A stretch of 5,324 bases of DNA. Source: an uncultured Myxococcales bacterium (GTDB lineage: Bacteria; Myxococcota_A; UBA9042). Shown here one piece after another: positions 1 through 5,309 of this stretch (the stretch's first letter is position 1; each line of letters opens with the position of its first letter). The stretch lies in assembly GCA_903917305.1 (NCBI GenBank), contig CAIXAA010000050.1, positions 1-5,324 of the forward strand. Reading direction: 5' to 3'. The notes beneath the pieces were generated by a model. That model was not told the origin of the DNA. It searched no databases and worked only from the letters and a program-made list of their open reading frames with translations. Position numbers and translations under genes: made by a program.

Positions 1-251
1 AGAAGAAGGTCACGCGTCCCGGGCTGATGAAGGTCGGCTGCGACGCCGGCCACACCTGGATGAGCGCGTGGATCGCCGTGTTCGAGCATCCGTACTTCGC
101 GGTGACCGACAAGGAAGGCCGCTTTTCGCTCGGCGATGTGCCGCCCGGCGACTACACGCTGATGTATTGGCATGAAAAGCTGGGCAAAGCGTCGCACAAG
201 TTTACAGTGACGGCGGGCGGCGCCATCGACGCTTCGCACGCCTACAAGTAA
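1..251 (+). CDS. Carboxypeptidase-regulatory-like / cupredoxin-like domain protein, 3' end only
   Basis: The reading frame is open to the left edge; the first full codon is at 3 and about 83 codons are visible up to TAA at 249-251. The Met at 27 lies inside a conserved-looking stretch and is probably not the start. The visible part holds a cluster CDAGHTWM (Cys, then His four residues on, then Met three further), followed by HPYFAVTD, GRFSLGDVPPGDY and WHEKLG. The GRF-(x)n-PPGDY pattern is typical of carboxypeptidase-regulatory-like (transthyretin-like) beta-sandwich domains. The Cys-His-Met cluster resembles the C-terminal copper-ligand loop of small blue copper proteins, but the remaining His ligand would lie outside the window, so copper binding is only a suggestion. 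Proteins of this style are often encoded beside respiratory cytochrome genes. It ends 22 bases before the octahaem cytochrome and probably belongs to the same operon. A periplasmic location is inferred; no signal peptide is visible. Confidence 0.75.
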   Translation, partial: KKVTRPGLMKVGCDAGHTWMSAWIAVFEHPYFAVTDKEGRFSLGDVPPGDYTLMYWHEKLGKASHKFTVTAGGAIDASHAYK

Positions 252-263
252 TCCACGGAAGAC

Positions 264-270
264 AAGGCGG
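264..270 (+). promoter_or_regulatory. Ribosome binding site for the GTG-started octahaem cytochrome
   Basis: The purine-rich AAGGCGG lies 3 bases before the GTG at 274. It supports GTG as the start, which is also required to include the N-terminal membrane anchor. A second weaker match, GGAAG, lies at 257-261. The spacing is short, so the assignment is moderate. Confidence 0.45.
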
Positions 271-273
271 CGC

Positions 274-2529
274 GTGGCTCCTTTCCAGCGCGACGAGAAC
301 CGCAGTTTTCGCGCGGCCTTCGTGCTGCTGAGCCTCGCTTTCGCCGCGGTGACTGTCTGGGCGATTGCCGACGAGACCTGGGTGCGCCGGCCGTGGAAGC
401 ACTGGCAGGAGGCGTATGCGCAGTTGAAGCCGGGGCACGCTGCGCCGGGGACGGTGGCGCAGCTGGTCGTGCCGGAGCTCGGCGTGGTCGACCGCTGCGT
501 GACCTGCCATGCCGCCATCGATGACCCGAAGATCCTGGCGAAAAACCTGCCGTCGGTGCTGCGCGCCCATCCGCAGCGCATCACGTTGCTCCAGCAACAT
601 CCGCTGCTGCGCTTTGGCTGCACGCCGTGCCATCGCGGGCAAGGCCTCGCATTGACAGCGGGAACCGCGCACGGCGAGGACGATCCGCACTGGCTGGAGC
701 CGATGCAGCGCGGCCGCTACGTGCAAGCCGCCTGCCTGGGGTGCCATCCCGACGAAGAGACGCTGGCGGGCGCGCCAGACCTGAGTCGCGGCCGACGCTT
801 GTTTCGCGAGCTGGGATGCGGTGGCTGCCACGCGACGGGCTCGCCGCTGCCGGAGCCCAAGCGCGGTCCGTCGCTGCGCCACGTCGCGGCCAAGCTGCAG
901 CCGGGCTATCTGCTGGCGTGGATTCGCGATCCTCAGGCGCGCCGCGCGGCGCACACGATGCCGCAGTTCTGGCCGGATGCCGGCAAGGATCCCAAGGTGG
1001 CGGCGCAGCGCGACCGCGAGACCATGGCCATTGCCGCGTATCTCCTGGCTTCCTCAGAGCCTCTTGCCGCCGCCGTTGCGGCGCCGCCGACGGATCCCGC
1101 GCGCAGCGAGTCCGGGCACAAGCTCTTCGATCACCTCGGCTGCCGCGGTTGCCATGCGCTTGGTGGAGCAGGGCGCGACGAATTGCAGATTCGCGAGGAA
1201 AAGCCAGGTGCTGTCGACGCGAACGCAGCGTGGGATTCCTTTGGCGGTGCCGAAGACGCTGCCGAGCCGGCGACCGCGACGGCGGCGCCGCCGGCCATCG
1301 ACTTCGCGCCGCCGCTGGGAGAGCTGGGCGCCCGCGTGCGTCCCGGCTTTGTCTTCGCATGGTTGCAGGATCCGACGCAGTACTGGCCAGCCGCCACGAT
1401 GCCGACGCCGCGCGTCTCGCCGCAAGAGGCGCACGACCTCGAGTCCTGGCTGGCGACCGCCGCGACCACGCCGGTGCCGCCGGCGCCGCCGCAGCTGCTG
1501 GGCGCCATCGACGCCAGGCTCGCGCAAGCGGGCAAGAAGCTGATCGCCCAGTACGGTTGTTTTGGCTGCCACGACGTGCCCGGTTTCGAACAGGAGGGCC
1601 GTCCCGGTCCGGATCTCACCGACTACGGCACCAAGGATCCGCGCGACATGCTGTTCGGCGCCACGCCGCCGCCGCGCGAACAGCGGACGTGGGCGCGCTT
1701 CACCGAGCAGAAGCTGCGCTCGCCGCGCGCGCAGGCGGCCGAGAACGTCCACCTCCTGATGCCGCAGTGGCAGCTGAGCGACGAGGATGTGCTCGGTCTT
1801 TCGGTGTACCTGCGCGGCCTTCGCGCCAGCCCGCCGCCCCCGGCGTACGTCGTCCAGCCGCCGCGCGCGGCGCAGCGCCGCCTGGCGGAGCGTGTCGTCG
1901 CGGATCGCGGCTGCCGGCAGTGCCACAAGCTCGATGACAAACCGGGTGCCATTGCGCGGTATTACGTCGATGCCCACCTCGCGCCGCCGCAGCTCGACGG
2001 CGCCGGTGCGCGCCTGCAACCGCAGTGGCTGTATGGCTATCTGCTCGATCCGGGGCCGCTGCGTCCGTGGCTGGACGTGCGCATGCCGCGCTTTCGGCTC
2101 ACGGAGGCGGAGGCCGAGGCGGTGACGGCCTGGCTGGCTGAGCGCTCCGAGAAACCCGCGTCGCTGCGCCCGCTTGCGCTGCATCCGATCACGCCGGAGC
2201 GGGCGAAGACGGGCGCCGGCCTGTTCGAGCGGCTCAAGTGCGTCACCTGCCACCGGTTGCAGCGCGGCGACGGCGTGGAGACGGCGCAGCTGGCGCCGGA
2301 CCTCGGGCTGGCGCGGCAGCGGCTGGATCCGGCGTGGGTGCGCAAGTTCTTGGAAGATCCGGGAAAGATCCTGCCCGGCACGCGCATGCCGCAGTTCTTC
2401 CCGGACGGTCAGACGCCGGCGCCGGACGTGCTCGGCGGCGACGTGGCCGCGCAGATGGACCTGCTGGTAGACTACTTGATGAACCTGGGGCTTCTGCCCG
2501 TGGAACCCGCAGACGGAAAGGCGCCATGA
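274..2529 (+). CDS. Membrane-anchored octahaem c-type cytochrome of a Rieske/cytochrome b complex
   Basis: This 751-residue protein probably accepts electrons from the Rieske protein and passes them to a periplasmic acceptor, replacing cytochrome c1/f. A hydrophobic helix at about residues 12-32, without an obvious cleavage site, should anchor it with the rest in the periplasm. There are eight CXXCH motifs, with first Cys at 75, 116, 154, 182, 290, 429, 547 and 656. The first three haems form an N-terminal block without Met-Pro motifs; His98, His109, His133 and His139 are candidate distal ligands. The last five are tandem class I-like modules: CXXCH, then a helix ending in DP or SP, then a Met-Pro motif (Met229, 376, 496, 604, 705) as likely sixth ligand. 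Module 5 carries an Ala/Pro-rich insertion. The start is GTG; the next Met is far inside the protein and would lose the anchor and four haems. The stop overlaps the Rieske ATG by 4 bases (ATGA). Haem number and position are read directly; the electron-transfer partners are inferred from context. Confidence 0.93.
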   Translation: MAPFQRDENRSFRAAFVLLSLAFAAVTVWAIADETWVRRPWKHWQEAYAQLKPGHAAPGTVAQLVVPELGVVDRCVTCHAAIDDPKILAKNLPSVLRAHPQRITLLQQHPLLRFGCTPCHRGQGLALTAGTAHGEDDPHWLEPMQRGRYVQAACLGCHPDEETLAGAPDLSRGRRLFRELGCGGCHATGSPLPEPKRGPSLRHVAAKLQPGYLLAWIRDPQARRAAHTMPQFWPDAGKDPKVAAQRDRETMAIAAYLLASSEPLAAAVAAPPTDPARSESGHKLFDHLGCRGCHALGGAGRDELQIREEKPGAVDANAAWDSFGGAEDAAEPATATAAPPAIDFAPPLGELGARVRPGFVFAWLQDPTQYWPAATMPTPRVSPQEAHDLESWLATAATTPVPPAPPQLLGAIDARLAQAGKKLIAQYGCFGCHDVPGFEQEGRPGPDLTDYGTKDPRDMLFGATPPPREQRTWARFTEQKLRSPRAQAAENVHLLMPQWQLSDEDVLGLSVYLRGLRASPPPPAYVVQPPRAAQRRLAERVVADRGCRQCHKLDDKPGAIARYYVDAHLAPPQLDGAGARLQPQWLYGYLLDPGPLRPWLDVRMPRFRLTEAEAEAVTAWLAERSEKPASLRPLALHPITPERAKTGAGLFERLKCVTCHRLQRGDGVETAQLAPDLGLARQRLDPAWVRKFLEDPGKILPGTRMPQFFPDGQTPAPDVLGGDVAAQMDLLVDYLMNLGLLPVEPADGKAP
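781..2499 (+). repeat. Five-fold protein-level repeat of monohaem cytochrome c modules
   Basis: Within the octahaem cytochrome the same plan recurs five times. Each copy opens with a short helix before the haem: RRLFRELGCGGCH, HKLFDHLGCRGCH, KKLIAQYGCFGCH, LAERVVADRGCRQCH and GAGLFERLKCVTCH. Each continues with a helix such as YLLAWIRDP, FVFAWLQDP, TEQKLRSP, LYGYLLDP or VRKFLEDP, and then MPQ, MPT or MPR. Distances from the first haem Cys to the Met are 47, 86, 67, 57 and 49 residues. The copies are diverged and not obvious as DNA repeats, so the duplications, if that is how they arose, are old. Module boundaries are approximate. Confidence 0.75.
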
Positions 2530-3041
2530 CCGACAGCCCGAAGCGACATCACCTGTGGGGAAGGCGCGATTTCCTCACCGCCATCGGCTGGACCGCCATC
2601 GCCGGCTCCCTGCTCGCCGGCACGGCCGCCTTCGGTCGCCTGCTGTTTCGCCGCGCGCCCGTCGAAGCGCCCACGTTGTTTCGCGCCGGTCGCCCCGCCG
2701 ACTACGCGCCGGGCACCGTCAGCGACCGGTTCCTCAAGACCTGGCGCGTGTTCATCGTTCACGAAAAGGGCAGCCTGTACGCCATCTTCGGCAAGTGCAC
2801 GCACCTCGGCTGTACGCCGCGCTGGTACAGCCGCGAGTCGAAGTTCAAATGTCCCTGCCACGGCAGTGGTTTTGACACGGCGGGCGTCAACTTCGAAGGA
2901 CCCGCGCCCCGGCCGTTGGAGCGCGCCCGCGTCTGGCTCGACGACGCCGGCGACCTGTGGGTCGACGTCGGCCAGCGCTACGAACGCGACAGGTGGAGCC
3001 AACCCGGCGCCGCGCTTGTGCTCGCCAAGGAGCGCGCATGA
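2526..3041 (+). CDS. Rieske [2Fe-2S] protein of a cytochrome bc/b6f-type complex
   Basis: This 171-residue protein should carry one electron from quinol at the Qo site to the octahaem cytochrome. A twin-arginine motif (GRRDFLT, Arg13-Arg14) precedes a hydrophobic helix at about 17-38, which fits Tat export of a folded cluster protein with a retained membrane anchor. The cluster motifs are CTHLGC at 91-96 and CPCHGS at 109-114; by family knowledge Cys91, His93, Cys109 and His112 bind the cluster and Cys96-Cys111 form the disulfide. A Gly-Pro-containing loop (FEGPAPRPL, 123-131) follows as in other Rieske proteins. Residue 116 is Phe where high-potential members have Tyr. The ATG overlaps the preceding stop (ATGA) and has AAAGG at 2517-2521 four bases before it. 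An in-frame opening extends further upstream, but it lies inside the cytochrome gene and lacks Rieske features, so this start is preferred. Its stop overlaps the cytochrome b start. Confidence 0.95.
   Translation: MTDSPKRHHLWGRRDFLTAIGWTAIAGSLLAGTAAFGRLLFRRAPVEAPTLFRAGRPADYAPGTVSDRFLKTWRVFIVHEKGSLYAIFGKCTHLGCTPRWYSRESKFKCPCHGSGFDTAGVNFEGPAPRPLERARVWLDDAGDLWVDVGQRYERDRWSQPGAALVLAKERA
3027..3032 (+). promoter_or_regulatory. Ribosome binding site of the cytochrome b N-terminal gene
   Basis: AAGGAG, a near-complete Shine-Dalgarno sequence, lies inside the end of the Rieske gene, 5 bases before the ATG at 3038. It decides this start over an in-frame upstream ATG at 2957 that lies within the Rieske coding region. 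Confidence 0.7.
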
Positions 3042-3865
3042 CGCGGCGCCCCAGCCTGTGGCGGCAGTTCTACAACTCCGTGTTCCGGCATCGTTTTGAC
3101 GACACGCCGCGCAACCGGCTGCTGCAGATCACCAGCAACGTGTTCCTGCACCTGCACCCGGCGACCATCCGCAGGCACGGTCTGCGACTTCGCTACACCT
3201 GGGGCATGGGCGGCCTGTCGTTCCTCATGTTCCTGGTGACGGTCGTGACCGGCGTGATTCTCATGTTCTATTACCGACCTACGGCCGCGTTCGCCTACAT
3301 CGACATGAAGAACCTGCAGCACGAAATCCCGTTCGGCATGATCCAGCGCAACATGCACCGCTGGGGCGCGCACGCGATGGTGATCCTCGTGTGGTTTCAC
3401 ATGCTTCGCGTGTTCCTGTCCGGCTCCTACAAGGCGCCGCGCGAGTTCAACTGGGGCGTCGGCGTGATCCTGCTGACGCTGACGATGCTCCTGTCTTTCA
3501 CGGGTTATCTGCTGCCATGGGATCAGCTGGCGCGCTGGGCGATCACCGTCGGCACGAACATGGCCGCGGCCACGCCGTTCCTGGGCCACCAGGGTCCGGG
3601 CGCGGGCTTGACCGGTGTGACGGAGCGTAATGATCTTCGGGCATTGCTGCTGGGCGGGCCGCAGGTCGGCGACCCGGCGATCCTGCGCTTCTACGTGCTG
3701 CATTGCATCTTTCTGCCGATGATCGCAGCGATTCTGATGATCGTGCACTTCTGGCGCGTCCGCAAGGACGGCGGCATCTCCGGGCCGCCGCATGTGGACG
3801 AGGAACCGCGACCCGGACGCGCCCCGGCGCGCTCGCACGGCTTTCGCCCCAAGACCGAGGATTGA
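3038..3865 (+). CDS. Cytochrome b, N-terminal (b6-like) subunit, dihaem
   Basis: This 275-residue integral membrane protein carries the two b haems of the complex. Hydrophobic helices lie at about 56-79, 106-128, 137-160 and 216-240, matching helices A-D. Haem ligands are His107 and His121 on helix B (motif RNMHRWGAH, then WFHMLR) and His222 and His237 on helix D (YVLHCIF, then IVHFW). Helix B spacing is 14. Helix D has 14 residues between its ligands, as in b6f-type proteins rather than the 13 of bc1. The LLPWDQLARWAITVGTN stretch after helix C matches the conserved cd region, with Asp as in b6. The position aligned with the haem-cn Cys of cytochrome b6 is Gly56. About 30 polar residues follow helix D. 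As in b6f, the C-terminal half is encoded separately, here with a small gene in between. The start has a strong ribosome site and overlaps the Rieske stop (ATGA); the stop shares one base with the next ATG. It resembles PetB/QcrB but is not assigned a symbol. Confidence 0.95.
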   Translation: MTRRPSLWRQFYNSVFRHRFDDTPRNRLLQITSNVFLHLHPATIRRHGLRLRYTWGMGGLSFLMFLVTVVTGVILMFYYRPTAAFAYIDMKNLQHEIPFGMIQRNMHRWGAHAMVILVWFHMLRVFLSGSYKAPREFNWGVGVILLTLTMLLSFTGYLLPWDQLARWAITVGTNMAAATPFLGHQGPGAGLTGVTERNDLRALLLGGPQVGDPAILRFYVLHCIFLPMIAAILMIVHFWRVRKDGGISGPPHVDEEPRPGRAPARSHGFRPKTED

Positions 3866-4032
3866 TGCAGAACTTCCTGTGGATCCTCACCCAACCCGAC
3901 AACCTGCCGATCGCCGGCATGGTCCTGGCGCTCGGCTTCCTGCTGGGCGTCTGGCTGCGGCAGGCGCTGCGCCATGACCGGCTCATCCGCAGCGGCCACA
4001 AAGACGACATCGAGCGGGAGATGCGCCGATGA
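3865..4032 (+). CDS. 55-residue single-helix membrane protein, putative small subunit of the bc complex
   Basis: This small gene sits exactly between the two cytochrome b halves. Its ATG shares a base with the preceding stop (TGATG) and its own stop overlaps the next ATG (ATGA). GAGG at 3857-3860, four bases before the ATG, is a plausible ribosome site. The protein has a short N-terminal segment (MQNFLWILTQPDNLP), one hydrophobic helix at about 15-32, and a strongly charged tail rich in Arg, Asp and Glu (33-55). It has no Cys and a His-containing tail (His37, His45) but no recognisable cofactor motif. I do not recognise a named family. By position and shape it is comparable to the small single-helix subunits of b6f complexes, such as PetG, PetL and PetN, which stabilise the assembly; no homology to them is claimed. 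The charged tail by the positive-inside rule is probably cytoplasmic. Confidence 0.8.
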   Translation: MQNFLWILTQPDNLPIAGMVLALGFLLGVWLRQALRHDRLIRSGHKDDIEREMRR

Positions 4033-4763
4033 CCGAGCGCCAGCCGGACGAGACCCTGCCCGACGCGGTCACGACCTGGCCGCACCTGGTGCGCATCGAG
4101 CTGTTGGCGACGCTGGCGGCGATGGTGCTGCTGACGGTGTGGTCCATCGTCGTCGACGCGCCGCTGGAAGAAGCCGCGGATCCGAACCGCACGCCGGATC
4201 CCTCGAAGGCGCCTTGGTATTTTCTCGGGCTGCAGGAGCTGCTGGTCTACTTCGACCCGTGGATCGCGGGCGTGATGGTGCCGCTGTTCATCATCCTGGG
4301 GCTGCTGGCGATTCCGTACCTGGACCGCAACCCGAACGGCGCCGGCTATTACACGTTGCGCGAAAGGCCGTTTGCCATCTCTGCGTTCCTGTTCGGCTTT
4401 CTTGGCCTGTGGGTGCTCCCCATCGTCATCGGCGTGTTCTGCCGCGGCCCCGGCTGGAACTGGTACTGGCCATGGGAAGCCTGGGACATCGCCAAGACGC
4501 CGCACCTGACCAACATCAACCTGACGGATCTGCTGGGCATTCCCGCGAGCCTGGGCGGCGTGCTGGTGCTGGGCTGGTACGGGCTGGCGCTGCTGTTCTG
4601 GCTGTGGCAGCGGAAGTCGGCGGGATTGCAGCGGCTTGGCGGCGCGCGCTTCGCCATCACGGCGTTCCTGCTGCTGACCATGGCGGCCATTCCGGTGAAG
4701 ATGGCGCTGCGGCTGCTGCTGAACGTGAAATACGTGTGGGTCACGCCCTGGTTCAACGTGTAG
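4029..4763 (+). CDS. Cytochrome b, C-terminal (subunit IV-like) subunit with the Qo motif
   Basis: This 244-residue membrane protein should complete cytochrome b and form much of the quinol-oxidation (Qo) site. After a helix at about 20-43 comes KAPWYFLGLQE; its WY at 63-64 aligns with the PEWY motif of the family, but the Glu position is Pro62 and the first Pro is Ala61. Further hydrophobic segments lie at about 77-97, 115-137, 172-193 and 208-228. That gives about five helices, where b6f subunit IV has three and the C-terminal part of bc1 cytochrome b has four. Between the third and fourth is a Trp-rich loop, CRGPGWNWYWPWEAWD (138-153). There is no CXXCH, so no attached haem. The ATG overlaps the small subunit's stop, with GGGAG at 4016-4020 eight bases before it. 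It is the last gene of the operon in view; its final 11 bases overlap the convergent Nudix gene. It resembles PetD in role but not closely in length. Confidence 0.9.
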   Translation: MTERQPDETLPDAVTTWPHLVRIELLATLAAMVLLTVWSIVVDAPLEEAADPNRTPDPSKAPWYFLGLQELLVYFDPWIAGVMVPLFIILGLLAIPYLDRNPNGAGYYTLRERPFAISAFLFGFLGLWVLPIVIGVFCRGPGWNWYWPWEAWDIAKTPHLTNINLTDLLGIPASLGGVLVLGWYGLALLFWLWQRKSAGLQRLGGARFAITAFLLLTMAAIPVKMALRLLLNVKYVWVTPWFNV

Positions 4764-5298
4764 GCCGCACGGCGTGCAGAACCGCAATGATCGTCATGCT
4801 ATCGGTGATCTCGCCTGACAGCACCATCTGCAGGACCAGATCCAGCGGCATCGCCGTCACGTCGATTTGCTCGTCCTCATCCGCCGTTGCACTGGCCGGC
4901 TCCAGCTCGCGGCCGATGTACAGGTGCGCGGTCTCGTCGATGGAGCTCTTGCTCGTGTGGTACACGCACACCGGCTCCAGGATCCGGGCGCGATGCCCAG
5001 CTTCTTCGGCCAGTTCGCGCTGCGCGGCGTCCTCGAAGCGCTCGCCCTTGCGCACGCCGCCGGTCGGCATCTCCCAGGTGTAGCGCCCGGCGATGTAGCG
5101 ATACTGGCGCACCATCAACACGTTGCCGTCGCTGGTCAACGGCAGCACGCCGACGCAGTGGCCGCATTCGATGACGGTGTAGGCCGTCTCGCGCCCATCG
5201 GCCATGCGCACCTGGTCTTCGCGCACACCCAGCCACGGCGTCTTGTGGATCTGCCGGCTGGACAACTTCTGCATTGGATTGGGGTTTTCGTCGGGCAT
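4753..5298 (-). CDS. Nudix hydrolase, ADP-ribose pyrophosphatase-like
   Basis: This 181-residue soluble protein probably hydrolyses a nucleoside diphosphate linked to another group, most likely ADP-ribose or a nucleotide sugar. The Nudix box G-x5-E-x7-REUXEEXGU is present at residues 80-102: Gly80, Glu86, Arg94-Glu95-Leu96, Glu98-Glu99, Gly101. The metal-binding Glu residues are intact; the last box position, usually hydrophobic, is His102. The preceding MVRQYRY and TWEMPTGG resemble the RQYR and E-P-G segments of ADP-ribose pyrophosphatases, and the acidic DEDEQIDV (140-147) matches the downstream acidic stretch of that group. Length is normal for the family. ATG at 5298 is preferred because a good ribosome site precedes it; the alternative Met9 lacks one. 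It runs opposite to the cytochrome operon and has no evident functional tie to it. Substrate assignment is tentative. Confidence 0.92.
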   Translation of the reverse strand: MPDENPNPMQKLSSRQIHKTPWLGVREDQVRMADGRETAYTVIECGHCVGVLPLTSDGNVLMVRQYRYIAGRYTWEMPTGGVRKGERFEDAAQRELAEEAGHRARILEPVCVYHTSKSSIDETAHLYIGRELEPASATADEDEQIDVTAMPLDLVLQMVLSGEITDSMTIIAVLHAVRPTR

Positions 5299-5302
5299 CA
5301 GG

Positions 5303-5309
5303 TCCTCTT
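5303..5309 (-). promoter_or_regulatory. Ribosome binding site of the Nudix hydrolase gene
   Basis: On the minus strand AAGAGGA lies four bases before the ATG at 5298. It supports this start over the in-frame ATG at 5274. The remaining bases to the window edge are too few to show a promoter. Confidence 0.6.

Noticed and set aside
627..1937. A 436-codon plus-strand open frame inside the octahaem cytochrome gene
   Set aside because: It is a frame-shifted shadow, very rich in Arg and Ala and lacking domain features, while the overlapping frame carries the haem modules.
1054..2253. A 399-codon open frame on the minus strand inside the octahaem cytochrome gene
   Set aside because: Its translation is Arg/Ala-rich with no recognisable motif, and it lies opposite a gene with eight clear haem motifs. 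Long antisense openings are expected in DNA this rich in GC.
2238..2525. Possible N-terminal extension of the Rieske protein starting at 2238
   Set aside because: The frame is open, but this part is low-complexity Arg/Ala/Gly sequence inside the cytochrome gene. The Tat motif right after the ATG at 2526 fixes the true N-terminus.
3543..4787. A 414-codon open frame on the minus strand across the cytochrome b genes
   Set aside because: Its composition is dominated by Arg, Gln, His and Pro, the usual mirror of membrane-protein codons in GC-rich DNA, and it runs antisense to three well-supported genes.
4740..4800. Possible terminator at the convergent junction
   Set aside because: I looked for a GC-rich stem with a following T-run on either strand and saw no convincing hairpin; the short palindromic patches are at the level expected for this composition.
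3974..5083. A 369-codon plus-strand frame running through the end of the operon and into the Nudix gene
   Set aside because: It overlaps the subunit IV-like gene in another frame and the Nudix gene antisense. Its translation shows no hydrophobic helices or conserved motifs.
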